A DNA stretch of 64,000 nucleotides from Mycolicibacterium litorale (GCA_002007745.1 CP019882.1:4340001-4404000); one strand, 5' to 3'. Positions 26,479 to 36,020 are shown, counted from the stretch's first letter. Notes: generated by a model not told the origin, from the letters alone. Numbers and translations are program-made.

Positions 26479-26684
26479 CAGCAGCGATCCTTTCGTTCGA
26501 CTCCTCTCTGAGGTACTCGCGAAAGCTGGAGGGTGGCTGGGAGACGGCTGTGACTACGTCGCCCTACCGCCGACCGTTTCACCCCCAGAATTTGGTGGTC
26601 TCCCGACACAGATCCTTCAACGCGTGATTAGTGCGACGCAAGTGCGCACTGGTGTTATGGGGCCCTTTTCCGCTAATTTTTACG

Positions 26685-26713
26685 TTGGCAGCCTGCTCAA
26701 CATGGGATAGCAT
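26685..26713 (+). promoter_or_regulatory. SigA-like promoter of the membrane coiled-coil gene
   Basis: TTGGCA (26685-26690) and TAGCAT (26708-26713) are separated by exactly 17 bases. Transcription would start near 26720, about 50 bases before the GTG at 26772, which argues against the earlier in-frame GTG at 26631. Confidence 0.45.
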
Positions 26714-26771
26714 TGCCAACCGTCGAATTACTCTTTACCTCTTGTTGCCAAATGGGTTCGGGGGTCTTCGG

Positions 26772-28271
26772 GTGTCACAGAATACCGCTACATCGACTAG
26801 CCCTCTCCCAGATCAAGATCAATTGAGCAGCCCGCCACTTTCTCGTAGGGAGCGCAACCAAGAGAAAATCTGGGCTGCCCAGACCTGGGCGAACACGGTG
26901 TTGATAGCCGTCTGCTTGGGGTTTGCTCTTTTTCTCAGCGCTTGCTTGATCATGCTGGGGCTCGGTGTCTTTCCCTGGAAGATTGACTCCATCACACCGG
27001 GTGCCCCGAGCGACAGTAGCGAGAAATCGGCGTCGAGCAGCGCGCCAACGGCGGCTGCGACGGAAACCATTCAAGTCACAATCCCCTACAATCCGGACCA
27101 TCCGAGTAATGTCGAGGACCGAACGTTTGATGTGCAGATTCCTGGCTCTTTGATTGATCGACTAGGACCTGCACACGAGAGCGGTCTGAACGCGCCGAGG
27201 GCTGCTTTGGTGGCTGCAGGCGTGACCATTATCGTTGCGATCATCACGCTGACCGGTGTCTGGAGAACTGTCCGCGACAAATGGAAGAACGATCGGATCA
27301 ACGATGTATGGAATCGGTTTGTCTGGTTGGCCGATCCAGAACGGGTAGATTTTCTGAAAGGCAAACCACGCGAAGAGATTTTCTCTTACCTCGAGCGTAA
27401 TGCAGGGAAATTACGGGACGGTGACCTGAAGAGGGTGGTCCATCATTGGACGAGCGAACAGGCTGATAGCGCCTACAAGAAGTTGAAGAACGCCGCGGCG
27501 AAAGCAATACACGTCCTGGCGACTATTCGGAACGACGGCTCAGTGCCGGACAACATTCTTCAGGAGGTCCGCGATACGCAGCGAGATCTGACTAACAGCT
27601 TGGCCGCATTGATATCTGAACAGGCGCAAGCAACGCTGACCGCCCCCTCGCCACCGTCGACTACGACAGCGACAACGCCGGCAGCGACGGCGGTAATGCC
27701 TGCTCAACGAAGGCTAGTTTTGCGGCAAGAGAGAAATCCTGAGCCGATCGACGGAGCTACTGCGACAAGGCTTGGCACTGCCCACCCGGAGCTTCAAACA
27801 CTCCAGAATCAGGTGAAAGAGGGGCTGCAGACCGCCCGGGCGGCGGTTGCCGAGGCTATTGCCGAACGACTGATAGACCATGCCAAAATGGTTTCGTATC
27901 AGCAGGTTTCCACGACCAGTCTGTTAGCAGAGGCAAAGCGGTATCAACAATTCCGCGGCGAGTGGGAGGCGGCGGCCAACAATCTCCGCGAGCTTCTTGC
28001 CAATGCCGACGCTACGCAGATCCGTTGGCGCGCTGTTCGGCCCGTCTCGGCGGCTTTGTCTGACTTCCTGTCAGACCATGTTCAACAGTTCGATGAGATC
28101 TTAAGCCGCTACGGCTATTACGTCGCCGCAGACGCGCGCGTCAGCCCGGACAAGTTGGTCCGGACAGACGAACTCGACGATATGGAGGCACAGTTGGCCG
28201 CCCTCTTCGACGAAGAGTTGAGAGTCCAACAAGACGACATCCGTGCCAGAATTGACCCGCTCTGGCAGTAG
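26772..28271 (+). CDS. Two-TM membrane protein with large cytoplasmic helical domain, unknown
   Basis: 499 residues from the chosen GTG (GGGGG about 8 bases upstream). An N-terminal hydrophilic segment is followed by TM1 (TVLIAVCLGFALFLSACLIMLGLGV), a Ser/Thr/Ala-rich outer loop, TM2 (ALVAAGVTIIVAIITLTGVW) and about 290 residues of charged helices likely inside the cell. I recognise no family. Base and codon use are visibly less GC-rich than in neighbouring genes, a sign of recent transfer. An earlier in-frame GTG at 26631 would prepend a stretch ending LIFTLAACS that looks like a lipobox, but it overlaps the promoter candidate. It could be part of an accessory or defence locus; that is only an inference. 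Confidence 0.65.
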   Translation: MSQNTATSTSPLPDQDQLSSPPLSRRERNQEKIWAAQTWANTVLIAVCLGFALFLSACLIMLGLGVFPWKIDSITPGAPSDSSEKSASSSAPTAAATETIQVTIPYNPDHPSNVEDRTFDVQIPGSLIDRLGPAHESGLNAPRAALVAAGVTIIVAIITLTGVWRTVRDKWKNDRINDVWNRFVWLADPERVDFLKGKPREEIFSYLERNAGKLRDGDLKRVVHHWTSEQADSAYKKLKNAAAKAIHVLATIRNDGSVPDNILQEVRDTQRDLTNSLAALISEQAQATLTAPSPPSTTTATTPAATAVMPAQRRLVLRQERNPEPIDGATATRLGTAHPELQTLQNQVKEGLQTARAAVAEAIAERLIDHAKMVSYQQVSTTSLLAEAKRYQQFRGEWEAAANNLRELLANADATQIRWRAVRPVSAALSDFLSDHVQQFDEILSRYGYYVAADARVSPDKLVRTDELDDMEAQLAALFDEELRVQQDDIRARIDPLWQ

Positions 28272-28357
28272 CGCAGCGCTGGCCCGATCCGGCACTTCGA
28301 CTTTTCAAACGAGCTGGCAACCTACGATATGAACGAGTCATCCGAGCCTAGGAGAGC

Positions 28358-28750
28358 ATGAGCGTCATCCGTGTCAACTATCTTCCCGAGTTCCACTTCG
28401 GTGACGACGCAGTGTTGTTGACCGTCGACGGCGACGGGCTCGACGCGTTCGCCGCGGCGGTAGCAGACGCAAGAGCCAACCGCTCATCGCGCCTTCTGCA
28501 CGATGGTGTCGCGCACGAGTTCCATATCGAGCCCGGTGCGGCACGTATCGAACTCAGTCCTGAGCGGGTGGAGTGGCGGCTCGACGAGGCCAAAGCGACT
28601 GAGATTGCCAAGGATCTGAATGCATTGAGCGCCCCGCGATCCGGACACTGCTATGTCGATATGACGGTTCCCGCAGACACCCTCGTCATATCCCGGGACG
28701 AGTACACCGATATCGTCTATCCGTGGGTGTCGCCCAAGCACACACATTGA
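28358..28750 (+). CDS. Conserved hypothetical cytoplasmic protein
   Basis: 130 residues, acidic, no signal peptide or membrane segment. Alternating strands (VNYLPEFHFGDDAVLLTVDGDGLDAFAAAVADARAN) and a C-terminal YVDMTVPADTLVISRDEYTDIVYPW stretch give the look of a small alpha/beta protein, similar in size to immunity proteins, but no match is recognised. AGGAGA precedes the ATG. It follows the membrane protein by about 90 bases and may be cotranscribed with it. Confidence 0.65.
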   Translation: MSVIRVNYLPEFHFGDDAVLLTVDGDGLDAFAAAVADARANRSSRLLHDGVAHEFHIEPGAARIELSPERVEWRLDEAKATEIAKDLNALSAPRSGHCYVDMTVPADTLVISRDEYTDIVYPWVSPKHTH

Positions 28751-28774
28751 TACGGGGCGACGGACGACGGACGG

Positions 28775-29560
28775 TCAGAGCCCCAGTCCCTGTAGCCACG
28801 TGGTGATGCGTGTTGCGACGTCGCGCCAACCCGAATCGAGCATCATGTTGTGGCCCATGTCGGGGAAGAGTTCAGCGCGGGTTCCGAATGCTTCCGCGGT
28901 TGCATGCACCTCACGATTGGAGATGGTGCCGTCCTCCTTTCCGCCCAGGACCAGTACGGGTGTCGTGACACCATCGAGTTTCGGAAGACGAAAAGCCTGG
29001 TCCACGAACACGGCCCGCAAGCTGTCCGGTTCGAGACGTTCGGCACACCGTCGCACGATGTCCTCGGGGGTATCGGGACTGAACAGCTGCTGGCGCGCGA
29101 GGGCCGGCGTGTTGAATACCTCGTGCGATTCACCGATAGTGTTGGCGCGCATTGCGGTCCACGGATGCTTGCGCCAGATGCGCATCGATGCTCGCAAGAT
29201 TCCCTGTGGGGGCGTCGAGGCCAGAAGGACAGCCGCCGGGGGTCGGTGGTTTTCCAGATACTTCTGGATGAGGAAGCCACCCGTCGAATGGCCGATCACG
29301 ACGGGATTTCCGCCGACCTGGCCGGCCGCCGAGATCACGTCGTCGAGGTAATCGGCCATCGAGCACGACTGGATGGGTTGGGTCGAGGTGCTGTGGCCGT
29401 GGCCGCGCAGGCTCACTGCGCTGGCCCGGAACCCCTCGTCGGCGAAGTAGCCGAGAAAGTTATCCGCCCAACACCACGCCGCGTGGCATCCACCATGGAT
29501 GAACAGCAGCGGCACCGGATGCCTGGCACTGATCGATCCCTTCTCGATGATCTCGAGCAT
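28775..29560 (-). CDS. Alpha/beta hydrolase
   Basis: 261 residues with oxyanion segment HGGCHAAWCW, nucleophile elbow GHSTGG, acidic residue in LGGKEDGTISN and catalytic His in DMGHNMMLD. Its start shares one base with the stop of the KshA-like gene, and the FadD-like gene precedes that, so the three form an operon. It may hydrolyse an ester or C-C bond in the same catabolic route; the substrate cannot be stated. Confidence 0.88.
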   Translation of the reverse strand: MLEIIEKGSISARHPVPLLFIHGGCHAAWCWADNFLGYFADEGFRASAVSLRGHGHSTSTQPIQSCSMADYLDDVISAAGQVGGNPVVIGHSTGGFLIQKYLENHRPPAAVLLASTPPQGILRASMRIWRKHPWTAMRANTIGESHEVFNTPALARQQLFSPDTPEDIVRRCAERLEPDSLRAVFVDQAFRLPKLDGVTTPVLVLGGKEDGTISNREVHATAEAFGTRAELFPDMGHNMMLDSGWRDVATRITTWLQGLGL

Positions 29561-30699
29561 CAGAGTGAGGCCTCCTTGGCCAGTGCGCGTTGCCTGAGGT
29601 TGTCCTCGACTTCGCGATGCCAGATGTCGGAAGCATGGGTGGTGTCGACCTCCTGTTCGAAGCGGTCGGTCATATCCGGTGTGACGTCGGCGGCGTCGAC
29701 GTAGAACTGCTCGTACCAGCGCCGGTGCTGATATACCGCACCGTCTTCCTCGGTCAGCAGCGGGTTGTCAATCCGGGTCTTGTTCTTCCAGATCTCGACG
29801 TCCTCCAGGAAACCGTCACCGAAGCTCCGGTTCATCGCCGCCGCCAGTTTCGCTGCCTTGTCCGCCGGCAGACCCGGCATGGCCTGGACCGACACGCCCC
29901 ACTGCAGCCGGAACGAATTGTGCGTGACCGGATAGTGGCAGTTGATCAGGGCGACCTCCACGGTGAAGCCGGGAGCCAGGTCGTTGTGCAGCCAGTTGAT
30001 CATGTAGGCGGGGCCGAAATACGTTGCCTCCGAGCGCAGATACGTGCCCTCCCACAGCTTGTCGGGATCGGCGACATAGTCCGGGCGCGGTTTGGACTCC
30101 ATGAACTGACTGGCGGTGTGGCCCTCGATGACATTCTTGAAGAACGTCGGATACGCGTGGTGGATGTAGAAGAAGTGGGCCATGTCGACGTTGTTGTCGA
30201 CGATCTCGCGGCAGTGCGAGCCTTCGATGAGAATCGAGTTCCACTGCCACGGTGACCACTGACCGTCGCCGTAACCGTCGATCGTTGGTGGCGTCAGTTC
30301 CGCTGCCGGAGTTGAGTGTTCGGGGTCGTGCCAGACGAGCAGTTGCCCGTTGACCTCGGTGGTGAGCCAGCTGCGAGTACGGGCGAGCCTCGGGGTGCGT
30401 TTGGCGTAGGGCACCAGCGTGCATCTGCCGTCCCCGCCCCAGCGCCAGTCGTGAAACGGACACGCGATGGAGTCGCCTTTGACGGTGCCCTGGGACAGAT
30501 CACCACCTAAATGCCGGCAGTACCCGTCCAGCACCTTCAGCGCACCATCGCTGTCGGCGAAAACCACCAGCTTGGTGCCGAAAGCGTCGAGACCGTGCGG
30601 TTGTCCGTCACGGAAGTCCTCGGCCAGTCCCAGGCAATGCCAGCCGCGCGCGAACCGCGTCATCGGTGCGCCCGTGTCGATCTCGCGGATATCCCCCAT
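29560..30699 (-). CDS. kshA: Rieske oxygenase, KshA-like (3-ketosteroid 9-alpha-hydroxylase subunit)
   Basis: 379 residues, similar over the whole length to M. tuberculosis KshA. The Rieske cluster ligands are C61-x-H63 and C80-x-x-H83 (YCRHLGG, CPFHDWRWGG). The catalytic domain has the mononuclear iron region NNVDMAHFFYIHH and the conserved IDNPLLTEEDGAVYQHRRWYEQFYVD. KshA with reductase KshB hydroxylates C9 of 3-ketosteroids, opening ring B. No kshB, kshD or mce genes are nearby, so this may be a paralogue for another steroid or bile acid substrate. It overlaps the hydrolase start and lies 12 bases after the ligase gene. Confidence 0.85.
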   Translation of the reverse strand: MGDIREIDTGAPMTRFARGWHCLGLAEDFRDGQPHGLDAFGTKLVVFADSDGALKVLDGYCRHLGGDLSQGTVKGDSIACPFHDWRWGGDGRCTLVPYAKRTPRLARTRSWLTTEVNGQLLVWHDPEHSTPAAELTPPTIDGYGDGQWSPWQWNSILIEGSHCREIVDNNVDMAHFFYIHHAYPTFFKNVIEGHTASQFMESKPRPDYVADPDKLWEGTYLRSEATYFGPAYMINWLHNDLAPGFTVEVALINCHYPVTHNSFRLQWGVSVQAMPGLPADKAAKLAAAMNRSFGDGFLEDVEIWKNKTRIDNPLLTEEDGAVYQHRRWYEQFYVDAADVTPDMTDRFEQEVDTTHASDIWHREVEDNLRQRALAKEASL

Positions 30700-30711
30700 A
30701 GAGCTACTCCT

Positions 30712-32412
30712 TCACCATTGGGCCCGGCCGTACCGCTGGAAGTCGCCGTCCAGACCTTCGGTGTCCGCGCTTGTCATGAGGCGGTAGTCGGGGCGGCCCC
30801 GGCCCGCCCAGCGGTAGACGAGGTCGCCTTCGGCGTGTTGCCAGCGTGCGGCCTGTAGATCGCGTTTGAGGATCTTGTTGGACCCGGTCACCGGTAGCCG
30901 CGGTGAGAGGCGGACGAACCGGGGAATCCCCTTGCTGCCCAAGTCGTGTGCGTCGACGAGATAGCCGGCGAACCTGGTCATGTCGAACCGCTCCGGTTCG
31001 GCGACTTCGAGGGCCGCCATCACCTGATCACCCGAGCGCGGATCGGGCACGCCGTACACGGCTGCCGCGATGACATCCGGATGGCGACGAAGGACCCGCT
31101 CGATGCTCAACGCCGACGTATTTTCGCCGTCCACCCGGATCCAATCACCGCGACGGCCGGCGAAATACAGGAATCCCGCCTCGTCGACATAACCCAGATC
31201 GCCGGTCCAATACCACCCGTGGCGAATCCGGTCGGCGTTCGCGGCATCGTCGCGGTAATAGCCTTCGAAATCGCGTGCACCGAACTTGTCGACGATCTCA
31301 CCGACGGCCTGGTCGGGGTTGAGCAATCGGCCGTGCTCGTCACGGATCGCGGGTGGACAGGTGTGCAATGTCTCTGGGTCGACGATCGTGATGCCGGCAT
31401 GCGCGGGTCGCCCCAACGCCTCCGGTGGTGCATCAGGGTCGGCGATGGCGGCGCGGCCGCCTTCGCTCGAACCGTATCCTTCGAACAGTTCGGCACCGAA
31501 CCGGCGGCGGAACTCCACCTGGTCCTCCGGCGAGGCCTCGGTGCCGAAGCCGCGCGTCAGCGTGTTGTGGGCGTCGTCGGGCGTTTCTGGGGTCGCCATC
31601 AGGTACGCCAGCGCTTTGCCGACGTAGGTGAAGAACGTCGCCTCGAAGCGCCGCACATCGGCCAGGAACGACGAGGCCGAAAACGACGGCGTCAGGCATA
31701 CCGTCGCCCCGACCGACAACGCCGGCGCCCACAACGCCATCAGGGCATTGCCGTGGAAGAGCGGCATGCAGCAGTACTCGACGTCGTCGCGCTGGTGTCC
31801 ATAGCTCGCCACCGCGTAGTCGGCGATCCGGGCCAGCCGGCCTTGCGTGCACCGGACCGCCTTCGAGGCGCCGGTGGTCCCGGAGGTGAACAACAACAGG
31901 AGCAGCGAGTCCGGGCCGACGCCGGGGGCCCGGCGGGGTGCCGTCCGGTGCTCGTCGACCCGGCGGGCATAGTCCGGGCTGTCCACCAGCACGATGCGGT
32001 CGTGATTCAACCCGTCAAGCCCGTCGAGACGGTCAAGGTAGGTGCTGTCGGTGACGATGAGCTGACAGTCGGCGTGTCGGATATCGGCGGCCATGTCCGC
32101 GTCGCCGCGGGTCGGGTTGATCCCGACGATGACCGCTCCGGCCAACGCGGCCCCACCGAGCCAGAAGACGAAGTCCTCGACGTTGGGCAGCAGCACCCCG
32201 ACGTGGAATGGTTCGGACGGAAAGAGACTGTCGCGCATGGACATAGCCCAGTTTGCTCGGGCCGCCGACTCGGCGACCACGTCATCCCACGTCCATTCGT
32301 GATGCCGGGTCCGCAAGCCGAGGTGGCTGTCGCCGACTCGAGCCAGCAGCATGGTCGCGACGTCGTGTCCCGAGTCAGACCGGGTGGCACTTGCGTGAAC
32401 TGTGGCACACAA
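30712..32412 (-). CDS. Acyl-CoA synthetase, FadD17-like
   Basis: 566 residues of the ANL ligase family: LLFTSGTTGASKAV phosphate loop, MPLFHGNALMALWAPAL, EGYGSSEGG, YWTGDLGYVDEAGFLYFAGRRGDWIRVDGEN hinge and C-terminal LPVTGSNKILKRDL with the catalytic Lys. It most resembles mycobacterial FadD17/FadD19, which activate steroid side-chain acids with CoA. With the KshA-like gene downstream, a steroid-type substrate is likely. Confidence 0.85.
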   Translation of the reverse strand: MCATVHASATRSDSGHDVATMLLARVGDSHLGLRTRHHEWTWDDVVAESAARANWAMSMRDSLFPSEPFHVGVLLPNVEDFVFWLGGAALAGAVIVGINPTRGDADMAADIRHADCQLIVTDSTYLDRLDGLDGLNHDRIVLVDSPDYARRVDEHRTAPRRAPGVGPDSLLLLLFTSGTTGASKAVRCTQGRLARIADYAVASYGHQRDDVEYCCMPLFHGNALMALWAPALSVGATVCLTPSFSASSFLADVRRFEATFFTYVGKALAYLMATPETPDDAHNTLTRGFGTEASPEDQVEFRRRFGAELFEGYGSSEGGRAAIADPDAPPEALGRPAHAGITIVDPETLHTCPPAIRDEHGRLLNPDQAVGEIVDKFGARDFEGYYRDDAANADRIRHGWYWTGDLGYVDEAGFLYFAGRRGDWIRVDGENTSALSIERVLRRHPDVIAAAVYGVPDPRSGDQVMAALEVAEPERFDMTRFAGYLVDAHDLGSKGIPRFVRLSPRLPVTGSNKILKRDLQAARWQHAEGDLVYRWAGRGRPDYRLMTSADTEGLDGDFQRYGRAQW

Positions 32413-32490
32413 GAAAGTTACGAGCTACGGGCGTCACACACATCCGACAGGTGTCGGCCTGTTCGCGCCCGTTACCCGACACATGTCTGA

Positions 32491-33624
32491 TCAGAACGGG
32501 GGTTGACCAAGTTCCGTTCTGGAATGCGCGATGCGTCGGATCACCACGGCCAGGGTGGCCAGGAAGCGTTCGACCGGATCGCTGAGATCCCAGCCCATCA
32601 AGGATTCGATGTGGGCGATCCGGGCGGCGACCGTGCTGTGATGAACATGCAGTTCGGTGGCGGTCCTGCGCAGGGACCCCAGGATGAGGAACGCCTCCAG
32701 CGTGTCCACCTCTACTGCTCCGGCCGGCGTCGCCGCGATCTCGGCGATCCGCGCGATATCACGGTTGCGGTAGATGCGTTCCAAAGGCAGGTCGGCCAGC
32801 AACTCCAACGAGCTGAGTCTTTCGAAGGCGACGACACGGCGACCAAATCCGGTCGAAGAGGCGAATCGCAACGCGCGCAGCGCCTGATGCCACGACGCTG
32901 ACGCGGCGAAGAGGTTGCCGGCGGCGCCCACGCCAACCCACGGGCCGGAGTTGCCGGAGCGCACCGCCGGGGGGAATCGTTGGGAGATCGCGGTCTCCAG
33001 CGCCTCAGACAATACCCGGGTGTCGATGGCCCCTTGGCACAGCACGGCCGTGATGGATCCGATCGTCGTCGAACGGGTGTGCAGGCCGTCCAGCTGGTTG
33101 CTCACCGCCTTGAGCGCGTCGGATTCTGGTAACCCGGCGACCGCCAGCACGCACGCGTCCAGGTCGGGTGACAGCCCGAGCAGCTGAACGGCCCGGGCGC
33201 GGTCCTCGGGATGCTCCCTGGCCGACAACACGATCTCCAGCAGCGCCGGGTCGGTGATGTGCAGCAACTCCGCCCTCAATGTGCGTTCCGAGATGAGTCG
33301 GATGACGAACGTCAGCCGGCCGAGGAACACGGAGTCGAGTGGGTGTGCGCTGTGGCGTCGATCCAGCCACACGTCCATGTCGTCGACGCCGTCGGCTGAG
33401 GTTGGCCGGCGTTGCGCCGGCATCTCCCCCGTCTCGTCGTAGCTGATGGCCGTACCGGAGGCCCAGCGCACACCGACAGCGCAGCCCGCGGTCACCGCCG
33501 CCGCCTGCAGAACCGCATCGATGCTGGCGGCGGATTCGGCCAGCTGGTCAAAATAAGCCAAGAGTCGCTGCACAGATCCGATGTCAGATCCCAAATCGGC
33601 TATCCGCAAGGGATTGGTACTCAT
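32491..33624 (-). CDS. PucR/CdaR-family transcription regulator
   Basis: 377 residues from the ATG at 33624 (an alternative start 24 bases upstream adds MPTLRGRR). The C-terminal helix-turn-helix LEAFLILGSLRRTATELHVHHSTVAARIAHIESLMGWDL is the PucR type; the N-terminal part is a GAF-like sensor and the middle a GGDEF-like linker. It reads toward the FadD/KshA/hydrolase genes and probably controls them, although it also follows qsuB by about 100 bases. Confidence 0.85.
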   Translation of the reverse strand: MSTNPLRIADLGSDIGSVQRLLAYFDQLAESAASIDAVLQAAAVTAGCAVGVRWASGTAISYDETGEMPAQRRPTSADGVDDMDVWLDRRHSAHPLDSVFLGRLTFVIRLISERTLRAELLHITDPALLEIVLSAREHPEDRARAVQLLGLSPDLDACVLAVAGLPESDALKAVSNQLDGLHTRSTTIGSITAVLCQGAIDTRVLSEALETAISQRFPPAVRSGNSGPWVGVGAAGNLFAASASWHQALRALRFASSTGFGRRVVAFERLSSLELLADLPLERIYRNRDIARIAEIAATPAGAVEVDTLEAFLILGSLRRTATELHVHHSTVAARIAHIESLMGWDLSDPVERFLATLAVVIRRIAHSRTELGQPPF

Positions 33625-33725
33625 TCGGCGACCTCGCAACGTTGGCACGGCTGCCTACATCTCATCACCCGCCGACCCTGACGACTGGTAGCGGCTCGGT
33701 GGTGGCGCGGCAACGCGCAGCGCCG

Positions 33726-35564
33726 TTACCGTGCGGCGCTGACGGTTCCCCTGCGCGCGGCGATGTGGGCGGCCATCCGGACGGGAGCATCCGCCAGCGG
33801 GCGACCACGATAAGCACCTCGACGCTCGACAATTTCGAAGTAAACCTGCGAACCGAGGACCGTGGTGTACGCGTGGAGGTACTCGCCGGACGCATTGCGG
33901 TCGTACATGATGTTGTGCCGCCGTAGCTGTTCGACGAATTCGTCGGTGAGTGGGAAGCGAGACAGCAGGTCGTCGTAATAATTCGCGGGAATCGTCAGTA
34001 TCGGTGCGTCGGCGGGTAACGCAGCGACCGTACGGACGATGTCCGATGTGCGCAGCGCGATGTGTTGGGGGGTTCGGACTCCCGGTGACCATTTGCCACG
34101 GCGCAGGAGCGGGCCGTCGAGCGCAACGCCAATGCCCGACTGGGACCGCAATAGATGGCTGCGCACCAATCCGTAGGGCCCCGGATATTCCGCCACCTCC
34201 TCTGTACGCATGCCGAGCACGGAGCGGTAGAACAGCACGCTCTCGTCGTACCGATCGAAAGGTGCTGTGACCGAGACATGGTCGACGCCGGTGATGTCCA
34301 CGTGGGCGAGGGCACCTGCCGGTGGCGTCGCGTCGAAGTCGATCCGCCAGTCGAGTTCGCCCCCGTCGGCGCCGACGAAGAAGACGGATAGCCCGTCCGG
34401 TGCCGCGACAGCCGGCAGATCGGCTTCGCCCGGACGCACGACCCGCGGCAACGCGGCGACGTGCAATCCCTCCGCCGACGCTGCGAATGCCACCGGATCG
34501 TCGACGTCGAAGGCGATCGCCGAAATGGCCGCGGCGTCGTCGTCGGGCAGATCGGTCGTCACGGACACCAGGATGGTGGCGCCGGACTGAGTCCACGCGT
34601 CGACCTTCTTCGTGCGGTGGGTCGCCGATCGCGCGAAGCCCAGGGCCGTCAGGACGTGCTCGACCGCGGCCAGGTTGGGGGGCGTGACGCTGACTTCGAT
34701 GAAGGCCGCGGAGCCCAGCCGGGATGGTCGATGGTTGGTGAGGGCCGCTTCCAGCCATCCCAGTGACCGCAGCGCGTCCACCGCGGTGCGGACGGGTGAC
34801 GATTGCCGGAAGACGTCGTTGAACACTTCCAGCGACAGCGGTCCACGGTAGCCCGCTCCGAGAACGGCTCCGGTGAAGGCGACGAGGTCGAATGCCCCCT
34901 CGCCGGGGAACAACCGGTAGTGCCGACTCCATTGGAGGACATCCATGTCCTTGTGCGGTGCGTCCGCGAGCTGGAGAAAGAAGATCTTCTCTCCGGGCAC
35001 ATCGCTGAGTTCGGCAATCGACGAGGTTCGGGACAGCACGTGAAAACTGTCCAGGCACAGGCCGACAGCGGGGTGGTCGGCGCGGCGAACGACATCCCAG
35101 GAGAGCTGCCACAGATCGACCTCGCGGCCCCACGCCAGCGCCTCGTAGGCGATTCGCATGCCGCGTCGGTGCGCGATGTCTCCCGCGGCGCGAAGCTGGC
35201 GGCTGAGCTCGTCGGGATCGGCCACCGCGTCGTCCGAGGCGTTGGAGCAGACCAGGATCAGATCAACGCCGAGTTGCTCCATTACATCGAACTTGCGATC
35301 GAGCCGACGCAGATTGCGCTCGAACTGCGCCTCGTCGGTGCTGTCCAGGTCTCGGAACGGCTGGTAGAGAACGATCTTCAGCCCGAGGTCTTCGCACTGT
35401 CGGCGGATCTGCGCCGGGCTCGATACCGACGCGATCAGGTCGGGCTCGAACAGTTCGATCCCATCGAAACCGGCGTGTGCCGCGGCGACGAGCTTGTCCT
35501 CGAGTGTTCCCGACAAGCAGACCGTCGCTATCGTCTTGGTGTGAGGAGCACGGCTCGAAGTCAT
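33726..35564 (-). CDS. qsuB: 3-dehydroshikimate dehydratase, two-domain QsuB type
   Basis: 612 residues. Residues 1-280 form a TIM-barrel DSD domain (ATVCLSGTLEDKLVAAAHAGFDGIELFEPD; metal ligand candidates Glu141 in YEALAWG, Asp172 and His175 in CLDSFH, and Glu in SLEVFND). The C-terminal half is a vicinal oxygen chelate/HPPD-like region with VDHVSVTAP, QHIALRTSDI and YFEIVERRG carrying the His-His-Glu set. QsuB converts 3-dehydroshikimate to protocatechuate, the entry point to the pca genes encoded upstream. It overlaps the aroQ stop by 4 bases and ends the quinate/shikimate operon. Confidence 0.92.
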   Translation of the reverse strand: MTSSRAPHTKTIATVCLSGTLEDKLVAAAHAGFDGIELFEPDLIASVSSPAQIRRQCEDLGLKIVLYQPFRDLDSTDEAQFERNLRRLDRKFDVMEQLGVDLILVCSNASDDAVADPDELSRQLRAAGDIAHRRGMRIAYEALAWGREVDLWQLSWDVVRRADHPAVGLCLDSFHVLSRTSSIAELSDVPGEKIFFLQLADAPHKDMDVLQWSRHYRLFPGEGAFDLVAFTGAVLGAGYRGPLSLEVFNDVFRQSSPVRTAVDALRSLGWLEAALTNHRPSRLGSAAFIEVSVTPPNLAAVEHVLTALGFARSATHRTKKVDAWTQSGATILVSVTTDLPDDDAAAISAIAFDVDDPVAFAASAEGLHVAALPRVVRPGEADLPAVAAPDGLSVFFVGADGGELDWRIDFDATPPAGALAHVDITGVDHVSVTAPFDRYDESVLFYRSVLGMRTEEVAEYPGPYGLVRSHLLRSQSGIGVALDGPLLRRGKWSPGVRTPQHIALRTSDIVRTVAALPADAPILTIPANYYDDLLSRFPLTDEFVEQLRRHNIMYDRNASGEYLHAYTTVLGSQVYFEIVERRGAYRGRPLADAPVRMAAHIAARRGTVSAAR

Positions 35565-36018
35565 CGTGGTCGACCTTCTTTCGCAACGAGAGCTCGGATG
35601 GCCCAGGCGTATCCGGCGATGCCAAGTCCGACGATGATGCCTGCGGCCGCCGCCGATACGTGAGAGTGATGCCGAAACGGTTCTCGCCCATGAATGTTCG
35701 AGATGTGCACCTCGACCACGGGGAGCCCGACGCCCTTGATCGCGTCGTGCAGCGCGATCGACGTGTGGCTGAGCGCGCCCGGATTGAACACGGCGCCGAG
35801 CAGCTCGCCGGACCGGTGTTCGGCCCCGCGGCGTGGATCCTGTCGATCAGGACACCCTCGTGGTTGGACTGCAGGCACTCGATGTCGAGGTTCAGCTCTC
35901 TGCCCACCTGCTGACACAGCGCGTCGACGTCGGCGAGTGTCCCGGTGCCGTAGTGATCCGGCTCGCGCGTGCCGAGCAGGTTCAGGTTGGGTCCGTTCAG
36001 GACGAGAACCGCGGCCAC
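35561..36018 (-). CDS. aroQ: Type II 3-dehydroquinate dehydratase (QsuC-like), frameshifted
   Basis: About 152 residues. The first frame reads VLVLNGPNLNLLGTREPDHYG, with the catalytic Tyr and Arg of type II dehydroquinases, and LQSNHEGVLIDRIH. The second carries the expected GAVFNPGALSHTSIALHDAIKGVGLPVVEVHISNIHGREPFRHHSHVSAAAAGIIVGLG. One base is missing near 35807-35813. It interconverts 3-dehydroquinate and 3-dehydroshikimate; in this operon it acts catabolically. The GTG start has GGAGG 6 bases upstream. The gene starts 2 bases after pcaJ and overlaps qsuB. Confidence 0.88.
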
Positions 36019-36020
36019 CG

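Noticed and set aside
26631..26771. Possible lipoprotein signal (ending LIFTLAACS) extending the two-TM protein upstream
   Set aside because: It overlaps a good promoter with 17-base spacing, has no ribosome site, and a lipobox before a long cytoplasmic-looking segment and two further TM helices would be odd.
30946..32490. A 514-codon plus-strand frame opposite the FadD17-like gene
   Set aside because: Antisense shadow; composition is that of complemented GC-rich codons and no family is seen.
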